From Russula earlei (taxonomy: Eukaryota > Basidiomycota > Agaricomycetes > Russulales > Russulaceae): a stretch of 28,430 nucleotides of DNA. The notes below the pieces were generated by a model that was not told where the DNA came from, ran no database searches, and worked only from the letters and a program-made list of their open reading frames with translations. A program made the translations under genes and the position numbers. Location of the stretch: contig JAGFNK010000642.1 in NCBI GenBank assembly GCA_025769875.1, positions 1 to 28,430 of the forward strand. Direction: 5' to 3'. This document shows positions 9,903 through 18,793 of this stretch, piece after piece (within the stretch, counting starts at the first letter, position 1; the number at the start of each line of letters is the position of its first letter).

Positions 9903-10427
9903 TGTTGAGATTATCATTGATTTGGGTGATTTGGTATGTTACCACTACCCTGGGACGTTGTGATGTAATCACAGCTCAGATGCGTTGACACGTCGGTTAC
10001 ACGGACCGGGCATCACCGGTGTAGACGCATGACACGTCAGATCACGCGGTCCGGCTCAGCTCATATGCTGAGATCTGCGTTACTTACAATGATAAGTTAA
10101 TTGATGACAATTGGTAGCTACTAACGACTGATCCTTTTATGATCTTTGTTTCTTATTGATGGTAGCTACCTGCAGTGTACTTAGAGACGCTCTGGAGTAC
10201 TTAAGAGCATCATATTTCGATAGATCACTTCAGTCTTGTCTTACACAATACTGAAGTGAGTACTTACTGTTTCCTATCTTATCTCTCGCATCTAATCACG
10301 CATTGTAGATATCTTTTGATAGGTATTACTGAATTATAGTCTTGTCTTACACAATACTGAAATATCTTTTGATAGATCTTAAGGATCTTATCGCTCTTAT
10401 CATAACCTGCGCCCATCTGCTTCAACA
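9903..10427 (+). repeat. 3' LTR of Copia-R
   Basis: 525 bp, same ends as the 5' LTR. By hand alignment it differs from the 5' LTR at 14 positions (about 2.7%), all within CpG or its deamination products TpG/CpA. No indels. It is followed by TTAAC at 10428-10432. Confidence 0.95.
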
Positions 10428-10432
10428 TTAAC
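10428..10432. repeat. Target-site duplication of Copia-R, right copy
   Basis: TTAAC. Its partner is not next to the Copia-R 5' LTR (GGCAA there) but, in reverse complement, at 4019-4023 next to Copia-L. This displacement is what reveals the spacer inversion. Confidence 0.8.
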
Positions 10433-10444
10433 TCGGGGGAGTAG

Positions 10445-10449
10445 GGTAC
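10445..10449. repeat. Target-site duplication of Gypsy1, left copy
   Basis: GGTAC, identical to 18789-18793 on the other side of the element. It supports a clean integrase-mediated insertion of Gypsy1 into Gypsy2. Confidence 0.95.
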
Positions 10450-11002
10450 TGTTAGGATTCTCGTGTTCTCCGACTGTCACCTGTTCATTGACTCAACTAT
10501 GATTACTCACATGTCTGCTTACGGATCTGGCTGACTGATTGCTGACTGATTGCTGACTGATGCGCCTTAGTGATTGCTTACTGATTACTTACCAGTTGGT
10601 ATGGCTGTACTGCCAACTTGGGAAAGGGCAAAGGTACTGAGGGGGTGCGCGCCTCAGTGGACTGTAGGAGGTTCAAGTCCTGCAGGGCTACAGCAGTGTC
10701 TTGGAAGGGGAATACTGGATACCTAGGAAGTGTATGTCATTGGGATATGACTGTGATTACTATGCGTAGGGATCTCATAGTATAGGTATATGGAAAATAG
10801 TAAATACTCTAACAAGATAATCATCTTGTCTATCGATCTAAACAAACATTCTAGTGCAGACTCTAAGTGAAAGAGGCCCCTCTCTTTTCTACATCCAATC
10901 TTCCTGAGATAATATCAAAGGGTTCGAAGTCTAGTGCTTGAACTATATCAAGCAACTCTTTCACTAAAAAGAGTCGGTACTAAGATCCGTCGGATCTTAA
11001 CA
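10450..11002 (+). repeat. 5' LTR of Gypsy1 (553 bp)
   Basis: It is 66 bp longer than its partner. Three tandem copies of GCTGACTGATT (10530-10562) occur here against one in the 3' LTR, and about 40 bp just before them is also missing from the 3' LTR. Two conserved hairpins: CTGAGG/CCTCAG (10637-10657) and CTGTAGGA/TCCTGCAG (10662-10685), the second enclosing GGTTCAAGTCC. AGTGAAAGAG and CTCTTTCACT near the 3' end form a longer inverted pair. Confidence 0.95.
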
Positions 11003-11302
11003 TAAGTCGAGCGTACTTACCTTTTGCACCAAGTAGGAGCAAAATTCGGATCCCAACTTATGCAGAAGTAGTCATAGGGAAGAACCTGTGTCGAACAGGG
11101 ATTCCTCCAAGACTTTATATCCTGGAAAAGAAGGATATAGAACATAGTCAAATCCATTGGTATTTTTGCCAGGAACAAGCTTGTCGGTATCATAACTGAA
11201 AGCTAGGAAAAACTGGAGTCAGATTCAATCAACGCTCCATTCCAAACAGCAAGCAGTGGAAAAAGATACGCACGGTTTAAAGGAAGAACTCAAGAACTCT
11301 GA
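11003..11302 (+). other. Gypsy1 leader, primer-binding site not identified
   Basis: The bases after the LTR (TAAGTCGAGCGTACTTACC) do not resemble a tRNA 3' end that I can name. A frame in phase with gag is open from about 11207 to a TGA at 11300-11302 (a possible CGA to TGA change), so Gag may once have begun upstream of 11303. No in-frame ATG is seen. Confidence 0.5.
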
Positions 11303-12764
11303 AACATTTCCTTGATAGGAGTAGGAGCATGGTGGCATCCTACTGAAAAGCCAGAAGGAGGAGTTTTTGACGTTCAAGACCACAACGAAGTCCGGGCTGC
11401 AGAATACATAAACAATCACTGGTACTTCATTGATTGGGACGAAGACGGGTTTTACGTGCTAGAAGACAACTTCATTCTCAATCCAGAAGAACTCGGTTTA
11501 GGAACCGAAATTAGGCCCTATACTGCTGGGTGGTTGGTCAGGAGTGAACCGGAATGAGACATATCCATCACTAGTATCAGTGATACAAAGAAATCGGAAT
11601 CTCCTGAAGATACTCCAGTAATAGAAAAGAACAAGGAGCCAATAGACGAGCTCACTGAACACTTTGCCACAGCCATAGATTTGACCCAAGCGGCAACAGA
11701 AATAATGGCTACTACTACTCAAATAGCGACACAAACCACCCATCCCACATCTGGAAATTTGTACGCCACTCGTCATGGAACAATGTTGGTCCCCAATACA
11801 CAACAAGGAGGTGACCCACCAGATGGAGGAGCACCAGATGGAGGAGTACCAGGTGGAGGAGGACCTCCCGGAGGAGGAGGAGCACCAGGAGGAGGCCCAC
11901 CTCAAGCAGTGATACCTGGACCAGCTCAAGGGGCCCCTGGAGGAGGAGGGTCAATGAGAGGACAACCACCAGCAATGTTTGCAGGAAACAGGAAGAAGAC
12001 TATACAGTTCATGAAAGAATTTGAATATATAGGATCATGAATTCTCAAAGCAGCGTCATGCTGGTACCATACAAAAGGGTGGCCTGCGCCTTGTCCTTTA
12101 TAAAAGGGGATAAAGTCGATGGATGGGTAATCCAACAATTGGAAACCTTGATAAGGAGAGTACAAGGGGACCACGTAAACCAATTAGCACCAACTCACCT
12201 TCGGGAAGATGAAGATCTATGGTACCTCTTCTCAACGGACTTCCTAAATCAGTGGCATGACAGTATCACTATAGAAGACGCCACAATGAACATCCAACAA
12301 CTCACTATGAAAGAAGGAGAATTGGATGACTACATTGTGACCTTTAACCAATACCTGCTCATGTCTGGATGGCCTAGAAATACTCAAGGAACGGTCAAAT
12401 TATTCAGAGATGGGCTTTGAAGAAATTTACATGCTATGATCCTCCAAAGAAGGCCCTTACCCGCAGCTGCAAACCTTGATGCATGGCAAACCATAGCAAG
12501 AGAAGAGGCAGCAGCCTTGAATGATTGGGCACATGAGCCAACAATGCCCCCAGAGGAAGAAAAAGGATGACCCCAAACAAAAAGGGGAAAGATGTCAAGG
12601 CTCGCACCACTGAAGCAGAAGAAGAAGAACCTGTGAAGAGCTCCAAAGAAGAGGAACAACCTCCTGCCTATGATATTAATAGTATCATGGCAGCTATTAA
12701 AGGGATGAAGACAGAAGAAAAGGATGCCTTTCTGGACAAAATAATGGCAGATGAGGATTTTTGA
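11303..12764 (+). pseudogene. Gypsy1 gag
   Basis: Structural protein of the virus-like particle. Segments in order: a Trp/Asp-rich N-terminus (GVGAWWHPTEKPEGGVF; WYFIDWDEDGFYVLEDNF), an in-frame TGA at 11555-11557, a Gly/Pro-rich linker (11800-11960), then the capsid-like core from NRKKTIQFMKEF, which changes frame near 12030 and continues with FIKGDKVDGWV, WYLFSTDFLNQW and KEGELDDYIVTFNQ, as in fungal Gypsy Gag. TGA 12418-12420 interrupts 'FRDGL.RNLHAM'. The C-terminus is Lys/Glu-rich and ends DKIMADEDF. No cysteine-based zinc knuckle is present in any of these frames. No in-frame ATG start is visible; the first in-frame Met is at 11705. Confidence 0.85.
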
Positions 12765-13357
12765 TAAGCCCAAAGTCGATGGCCAGACTTAGGGCAACAG
12801 TAACTCACACCGTGTACATTAGGAGAATTGCAACTATGAACGTCCCTTTCTCATTTCACATGGCTCGAGGAGTGGCCACGGAAAAGGCTCTACTAGACAG
12901 TGGAGCAACAGAAAATTTCCTGGATGAAGAAACTTGGAGAAGACTAGGAATAGGAAGACAAGATCTTCGAGAACCAATGATGGTTCGAAATGTTGACGGG
13001 ACAGAAAACAAGAAAGGGGAACTGAAACACTTCTGCTGGCTTAGGGTCCATTATAATAAAAGGAACAAGTTACAGAAATTCTACATCACGTCCCTGGGAG
13101 GAGATCGAGTCATATTGGGGTACCCCTTTCTCTGGGAATTTGAACCCACCATAGATTGGAAAAATGGAGAACTCAAAGAAGGATCTTTGCGCCTGGAAAG
13201 CGCACGACTCAAGTACCTTGATCTCTATATCAAATCTTTACAACTAAAAGCGGTCAAGAGGTGCAGAAAGCCCAAAGAGGATCAAGCCTTATATATACAA
13301 AAAACTAGCTTAGCTCAAGAATGGGCTAGGGATCAAAATTTAAAGCTCAAAAATTAA
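12761..13357 (+). pseudogene. Gypsy1 retroviral-type aspartic protease region
   Basis: Opens in the -1 frame relative to gag, overlapping its stop. The active-site loop is ALLDSGATENF (near 12890), and the flap/second-half region DRVILGYPFLWEFEPTIDW corresponds to the family 'd.ILG.pWL...nP.idW'. The frame ends at 13355-13357. The RT frame picks up from about 13339 in another phase, so a frameshift separates protease from RT. The family would cleave Gag-Pol during particle maturation. Confidence 0.88.
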
Positions 13358-14200
13358 CAGAGGAAGATTTGCCCGAAGAATATCGGCGACATGCAAAGGT
13401 CTTTTCTAAGGAGGCTTCTTCACACTTCCCCCCTAGTAGAGAAGAAGACATGAAGATAAACCTATTCCCTGACGCACCTAGATCCTTGGATTGCAAGATT
13501 TATCCTCTGTCTCAAGAAGAAAAGGAATATTTAAGGAAATATCTTGAAGAAGAACTCGACAAAGGATACATCAAGCCTGGGGCTTCCAACTATGTGTCGC
13601 CAGTATTCTTTATCGGCAAGAAGGACAGTAAAGAAAAAAGGCTGATCATTGACTACTGGAAGTTAAATCAATGGACAATACCAGACAATGATACCTTGGA
13701 GAGTATTCAAAGAATCATGGAGAGGATTCAGAACAATGGGCTATTCTCAAAGTTTGACATAGTTAAAGGATATAACAATATGAGGATTACGGAGGAAGAC
13801 CAGTCAAAAGCAGCCTTCAAAACGCCTATGGGGACTTATATTCCAAGGGTAATGCAATTTGGACCAAGAAATGCCCCAGCCTACTTCTCGCGTTCTATGA
13901 GAAGAGATTTTTCGATTGATACTTCAAAAATATCCGGAAAATATTGCTAATTATCTGGATGACTGGATTATCATGACCCCTAAAGGGACTCACGCCCTAC
14001 ATCGACAAATCGTACATGAATTCCTGGACTTAATGGAACAAAACTCATACTTTTTAAAAGTATCCAAGTGCGAGTTTGAGAAAGAAAGAATAGAAGTCTT
14101 GGGATGGATAGCCGAAGAAGGAAGGATACGAATAGACCCTTCAAAGATTAAAGGGCTAAGTGAGTGGCCAAGGGACTGCAAAGACAAAACAGACATACAA
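13339..14200 (+). pseudogene. Gypsy1 reverse transcriptase
   Basis: Copies element RNA to DNA. Visible motifs: QKLTEEDLPEEYRRHAKVFS, then IYPLSQEE, YIKPGASNYVSPVFFIGKKD, RLIIDYWKLNQWTIP (usual DYRKLN, Arg to Trp as from CGG to TGG), FSKFDIVKGYNNMRI, AAFKTPMGTY, MQFGPRNAPAYF and the catalytic box NYLDDWII (YxDD kept, the usual hydrophobic residue after DD is Trp). A frameshift near 13915 lies just before YLDD. After it comes VLGWIAEEGRIRIDPSKI, the thumb-connection signature. Not functional because of the frameshift. Confidence 0.93.
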
Positions 14201-14770
14201 GTAACCCTAGGAATGATAGGGTATCATCGACCTTTCATACCAAACTTCTCAACCATAGCCCTGCCTATCATGCGTTTACTCAAGAAAGGAGTCCCTTTTC
14301 AATGGACAGATGAATGCCAAGAGGCCTTGGATAAACTGATCAAGGCAATCACAAGTGATCTGATACTCTGGCAGCCAAACTTCAAAAGGCAGTTCTTCTT
14401 AGATGTCAATGCTTCATCCTACGCTCTAGGGGCTATTCTCTATCAATATGATGAAGATCAGTTGAGAAGAGAAGTGGGATATTATTCCAGAACCTTGAAT
14501 TCAGCAGAACGAAACTATGCAGTATGGGATAGAGAATTCTTAGCGCTGGTTGCTGCCCTCAAAAATTGGAGACATCTCTTGCTAGGATCGCCTCACAAGG
14601 TAGTGGTCTTTACAGATCACAAAAACCTAATGTATTATCAAGAACCTCAAAAACTGAGGGACTGAGTAGCAAGATATCTCCCCATAGTGGCACAGTACAA
14701 TCTGGAACTGCGACACCAACCAGGGAAGAGAAATAGAGCAGATGGACTATCACGAAGACCCGATTACAGA
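14201..14770 (+). pseudogene. Gypsy1 RNase H
   Basis: Continuous in frame with YLDD. FLDVNASSYALGAILYQ corresponds to the family 'DAS.yalGavL.Q', but the catalytic Asp is Asn (GAT to AAT type change). The other motifs remain: WDREFLALVAAL (Glu) and VVFTDHKNLMYY (Asp). An in-frame TGA at 14663-14665 follows KLRD. The frame then resumes with LRHQPGKRNRADGLSRRPD, the usual RNase H end of Gypsy Pol. Loss of the first Asp would abolish RNase H even without the stop. Confidence 0.9.
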
Positions 14771-16045
14771 TCAAATGTTCCAGAAAAGGAAGAAATCACC
14801 GCTTTACCAGATGAACTGTTCGTTCAAGTTCTAGAAGTAACGGCCATGGAAGAAAGAGTCAAACTCGACCAAAGAAAGGAAGAAGGAGCGAGACTCCTGA
14901 AACGATGGAAGGACAATTACAAACTCAAGATAGTCGGCGGACAATGGAGGAAAGATACGGCCTTGGTAGTGACAGGAGGCATGGAAGCGTACCAAGCTAT
15001 CCTTCGAGAATATCATGATGGATCAACAGCAGGACATCCAGGGTTGCGCAAAACTTATACTGCAATAAGAAGAGATTATTGGTGGCCCAATCAGAGACAA
15101 GTGGTTCAAAATTACGTGAAAGGGTGTGCAACGTGTCAATCAAATAAAACCATCACAAGATGAAATGAGGCACCAATGTATCCAATAACACTCGAAACAG
15201 AAGCAACTCCATTCCAAACTATAGCTATGGACTTCATTACCAAGTTGCCGCTGTCTAAAGGATACGACTCTATACTTACCATAACTGATCATGACTGTAC
15301 CAAAGCAGTCATATTACTCCCCTTTAAAGAAACTATGGGAATGGAAGACCTAGCCAAAATCTACCACGAAAGAGTCTTCCTGTTCGTAGGATTACCAGAC
15401 AAGATTATTTCGGACAGAGATACCCACTTTACATCAAAGCTCGCCCAAGAAATTTGTCGACAGCTCAAAATAGACAGGAACATGAGCACGGCATATCATC
15501 CCCAGACTGATGGGCAATCAGAAAGAACCAACCAAACGGTGGAAACCATACTGCGAATATATTGCAACTTCCAACAAGACAATTGGGCAGACTTGTTACC
15601 AGTGACTCAATACATTATGAACTCACATGTCTCCAGTGCTACACAACAGACACCATACAAATTGTGGATGGGATTTCTTCCCAAAACCTATCAATCAACT
15701 ACAGTAGGAAATTTCCCAAAACTAGAAGAAAGAAAGGAATCATTACAAAAGGCAAGATGGGACGCCCAGAGAGCTATCCTGTTAGGGCATAGACTGCTGA
15801 AGAAGAAAATAGGGTTTAAACCTTATAAATAAGGAGATAGAGTATGGTTAGAAGGAAAGAACATCAAAACATTCCAGCCCATGGCCAAACTAGCTGCAAA
15901 AAGACTAGGACCGTTCAAAATCAAAGAAGTGATAAGCCCAGTAGCATACAAATTACAATTACCAGATCAATGGAAGGTGCATGACGTCTTCCATGCCAAC
16001 CTCTTACATCCATATCAGGAGATGGAGGAATATGGCGCAAATTAT
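14771..16045 (+). pseudogene. Gypsy1 integrase
   Basis: Inserts element cDNA. The HHCC zinc-binding module is intact (H...GHPGLRKTY, then CATCQSNK at about 15127-15150). The DDE core is readable: first Asp in TIAMDFITKLPLS, second in KIISDRDTHFTS, Glu in QTDGQSERTNQTVE, with family-like spacing. In-frame stops are TGA at 15161-15163 and TAA at 15830-15832 (before GDRVWLEG). The C-terminal GPF/Y module RLGPFKIKEVISPVAYKLQL then DVFHANLLHPY lies at 15905-16010. All of 13916-16222 is one frame with three stops. Confidence 0.93.
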
Positions 16046-16260
16046 GAAGAACCGCCACCGGATGTCATAAATGATGAACAGGAGTGGGAACTCAAAACGT
16101 TTTGGGGTCAAGGCGTGTTGGAAGGAAAAAATAACTGCAGTATTACGTTCGTTGGAAGGGATACTCTTCTGCTCACGACTCTTGGGAGCCAGCCACAAAT
16201 CTACACGCCCCCAACCTCATGAAAGACTTTCACAAAGCAAACCCTGCAGCCATTAGGACT
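16046..16260 (+). pseudogene. Gypsy1 chromodomain at the integrase C-terminus
   Basis: EEPPPDVINDEQEWELK leads in. After a frameshift near 16130 the second half reads YYVRWKGYSSAHDSWEPATN and then LMKDFHKANP, the chromodomain core (V.WkGy....swEp..nl). Chromodomains on Gypsy integrases steer insertion toward chromatin marks, often H3K9 methylation. The usual aromatic cage positions are only partly readable because of the frame change. Confidence 0.85.
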
Positions 16261-16398
16261 ATAAAAACCTGCATGGAATATGACACTGATCCCAGTAGGC
16301 CTTCATCCCCCGTTGAAGATCTTTGTCGACGACTTAGTCGCGTCCATATTGATCAATTACTTCCCGTCTTTCTTGACCTTGTTGGTAACAGAACAACT

Positions 16399-18269
16399 AT
16401 GTCTACAGATGAACGAGCATCACCCTCCTACCATGTCCGAACACCTTCCCCATCTCTCCCCGACCTTGAGTACCTCGAGACAGCTGTTCCCCCTGGACCT
16501 ACGACAGAAGAATCGACTAGTCCTATTCCCATCACATCCAACTCCCCTACGAGTACCTACGTGGACCCTGACATCCCCGGAGAAGGATGGGAGCGCTATG
16601 ACCCCAGTCAACACCCCGTCCACATCACTATTCCCAAACTGACTGGCATGTACTTGTCCCCAGCCAAGTATATTCGATGGGGTGTGGGTGGAAACCAGGG
16701 CTCAGAAGAACCGTTCATCTGGGGTTGTCAAGGAAAGGACAAGCTGGTCTTCGGAGAACCCCTATACGCGCACCCTAACTACAACCTCTACCCAGAGTTC
16801 CTTCCAGAAGGTGAAGAAGAATACCCTGACGTTCTTACAGCCGACATCCCGAATTTCCCTCTCCACATGTTCCACTCCCTCCTCACCTCCGTCACACACA
16901 CAGTTGGGAGATGCATGGAGTCGAAGCCAAGATATGGCGCATTAACCAGCATTCCACACTGACTCACTAGCTTGGCTCGACGAAGTCAATTACTTAACGA
17001 GCAACAGAAAAGCTATTCAGCGAGAAAGAGATCAATTGGCTCTCGATAGAGCTCGAGCGGAGGATATCTACGAGGGAGCGCATTCTTCGTCTCCGAGCAG
17101 CCAAATTCCTCCCTCAGCGCACGAGAAATGTGGGCTCTTATCACGAGAGCAAATGGCCCACGAGGCGTTCTGGAAGGTATGGGACTATGGCAAGAGGAGT
17201 TCTTCCTACCTGAGGTACAAGTCTTTGTTGCCCGCCACGTTGCAGAAAGAGTTAGAGGAGGGGCTGGAAGGCAAAGATTCTCAGAACGACGAGGGAGGAG
17301 AAGCAGGACCATCTTCTAAGAGCTCATGAGGAGGAAGAGATTGAGCGAGGAAAGTTTTCTCGCCCTCCGACCCCCCCTTACAATGCAGGAATGGCTAAAT
17401 GGTGGCAGCTCATGTACGAACACAAGTGCCAATGGTGTGGATGGAAAGGACATTGGGACCGACAGTGCGAAACACCCTCATAATGCCTGCATCTCTCGGC
17501 GACAATGCATTGTCCCCAACAATCACAAGTTCTTCAGCCCATAGAACGGTGCAGTCATCTGAGGCCACTTTTGCCGAGAGAAAGGACCTTGAGGGGAAAT
17601 TTGCGAGGCACAGTAAGCGTCTTACAAGATGCAGTGGCTAATGCATGAGCAGCGTCGACCGCAGTCGATGATCTCAAGATCACTCTCACACGCACATCTT
17701 GTGCAGTAGACAGTCTCAAAGACACACTAACCAGTACCACTGTAGAAACTTCTGCTGCGGAGCAACTTGTGGCAACCGTTTTAAACGACGGTACTATGAA
17801 CCTGGATACACCCCTTCCCTCTTTAACTCTGACTCCTATAACCTCACGTCACGCTACACCAGCTGAAGCAAGATCTGGGTCAGAGCCCCCACTTACTGGA
17901 CGAGGGAGGCAAGGAAGAGGTGGTAACAGGCAACCCTCACGACGGAGCGCTCGACTCAGAGGGGAAACCAGTGCTCCCCCAACTGCGAGACGGGGCGGAG
18001 GACTCCCGGTCCGAGAGGTTCCCAATGCAGTGCACCTAGCCTCAACTTCACGATGCATGCCTAGGGCTAGTACCTCTAACCTAGGACTAGCCACGACTCA
18101 AGCAGAAATGAAACAATATCAATATTACAAGGAGCTAAATTCTCTCGAGTACAGTCCAAGGCGTACAGACAGAGATGTCTCCACCCTCCTCACTGAACAA
18201 GATGCTCTGGACGTTACCGAAGGATGGGAAGGCGAGTGGGTTGAAGGTTATCATGGAGTAAGTGACTAG
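16399..18269 (+). pseudogene. Gypsy1 post-pol ORF (ORF3) with coiled coils and CCHC zinc knuckle
   Basis: Begins MSTDERASPSYHVRTPSPS in the same frame as the chromodomain end, with no stop between, so it may be a Pol extension. Order: a Pro/Ser/Thr-rich region; a compact region with GEGWERYDP, KYIRW and EPFIWG...FGEPL; a helix rich in Arg/Glu (near 16990-17100); a CX2CX4HX4C knuckle CQWCGWKGHWDRQC (17427-17468); then a second coiled-coil-like stretch and a basic low-complexity tail (GRGRQGRGGNRQPSRRSARL) ending EGYHGVSD at TAG 18267-18269, about 30 bp before the 3' LTR. From 17319 to the end one frame is kept with a TAA at 17481 and a TGA near 17644; at least one frameshift lies in 16960-17319. 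Function unknown; RNA or nucleic-acid binding is inferred from the knuckle. Confidence 0.75.
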
Positions 18270-18288
18270 GTCGTGCCAGACCTAGCCT

Positions 18289-18301
18289 AGAGGGGGAATG
18301 G
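18289..18301 (+). promoter_or_regulatory. Polypurine tract of Gypsy1
   Basis: AGAGGGGGAATGG abuts the 3' LTR, as expected for plus-strand priming. Confidence 0.75.
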
Positions 18302-18788
18302 TGTTAGGATTCTCTTGTTCTTCAACTGTCATCTGTTTTGCTGACTGATGCGCCTTGATGACTGATACTTAATCATCTACCAACTGGTATGGCTGTACTA
18401 CCTACTTGGGAAAGGGCAAAGGTACTGAGGGGGAGTGCACCTCAGTGGACTGTGGGAGGTTCAAGTCCTACAGGGCTACAGCCTTGTTTATTGGGAATAC
18501 TGGGTACCTAGGAAGTGTATGTCATTGGGAGATGGCTGTGATTACTATGCGTAGGGATCTCATAGTATAGGTACATGGAAAATAGTATACTCTCTCAACA
18601 AGACAACCACCTTGTCAACAGATCTAAACAAACATTCTAGTGCAGACTCTAAGTGAAAGAGGCCCCTCTCTTTTCTACATCCAATCTTCCTGAGATAATA
18701 TCAAAGGGTTCGAAGTCTAGTGCTTGAACTATATCAAGCAACTCTTTCACTAAAAAGAGTCAGTACTAAGATCCGTTGGATCTTAACA
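18302..18788 (+). repeat. 3' LTR of Gypsy1 (487 bp)
   Basis: Same ends as the 5' LTR, with one GCTGACTGATG unit (18340-18350) instead of three. The hairpin around GGTTCAAGTCC (18458-18468) is kept. Its arms read CTGTGGGA and TCCTACAG, so both arms changed relative to the 5' LTR while pairing is maintained through G-T wobbles. Confidence 0.95.
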
Positions 18789-18793
18789 GGTAC
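18789..18793. repeat. Target-site duplication of Gypsy1, right copy
   Basis: GGTAC, directly after the 3' LTR. Confidence 0.95.

Larger units (their letters stand above)
5514..10427 (+). mobile_element. Copia-R: complete but degenerate Ty1/Copia retrotransposon (4914 bp)
   Basis: Two 525-bp LTRs (5514-6038, 9903-10427), a primer-binding site next to the first, and a purine tract before the second. Between them are remnants of gag, GAG-pre-integrase, INT, RT and the very end of RNase H, in the INT-before-RT order that defines Copia. As it stands the flanks do not match (GGCAA before, TTAAC after). With the 4019-5513 spacer inverted they become TTAAC on both sides. Confidence 0.95.
10428..10449 (-). 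mobile_element. 22-bp Gypsy2 fragment between Copia-R and Gypsy1
   Basis: TTAACTCGGGGGAGTAGGGTAC. The first five bases are the Copia-R target duplication and the last five (GGTAC, 10445-10449) are the Gypsy1 one. Read on the minus strand it continues the Gypsy2 pol frame (RTLLPRV) between the chromodomain region at 18794 and the tail at 4019. Confidence 0.8.
10450..18788 (+). mobile_element. Gypsy1: complete chromodomain Ty3/Gypsy element with post-pol ORF (8339 bp)
   Basis: LTRs at 10450-11002 and 18302-18788 (TGTTAGGATT...CTTAACA) with a perfect 5-bp target duplication GGTAC (10445-10449 and 18789-18793). Internal order is gag, protease, RT, RNase H, integrase, chromodomain, post-pol zinc-knuckle ORF, then a purine tract. 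Several stops and frameshifts are present. It is inserted in the minus-strand Gypsy2 pol. Confidence 0.96.

Noticed and set aside
10610..10700. tRNA gene in the Gypsy1 LTR
   Set aside because: B-box and an anticodon-like hairpin are present, but GGCTGTA/TACAGC(C) cannot be an acceptor stem (8 rather than 3 bases after the T-loop cytosines), the D-arm and A-box are missing, and both LTRs share it.
18783..18793. Natural C-terminus of Gypsy2 Pol at 18783 (RTC stop)
   Set aside because: The last codons come from the target duplication and the Gypsy1 LTR end; the real continuation is 10449 and then 4019.
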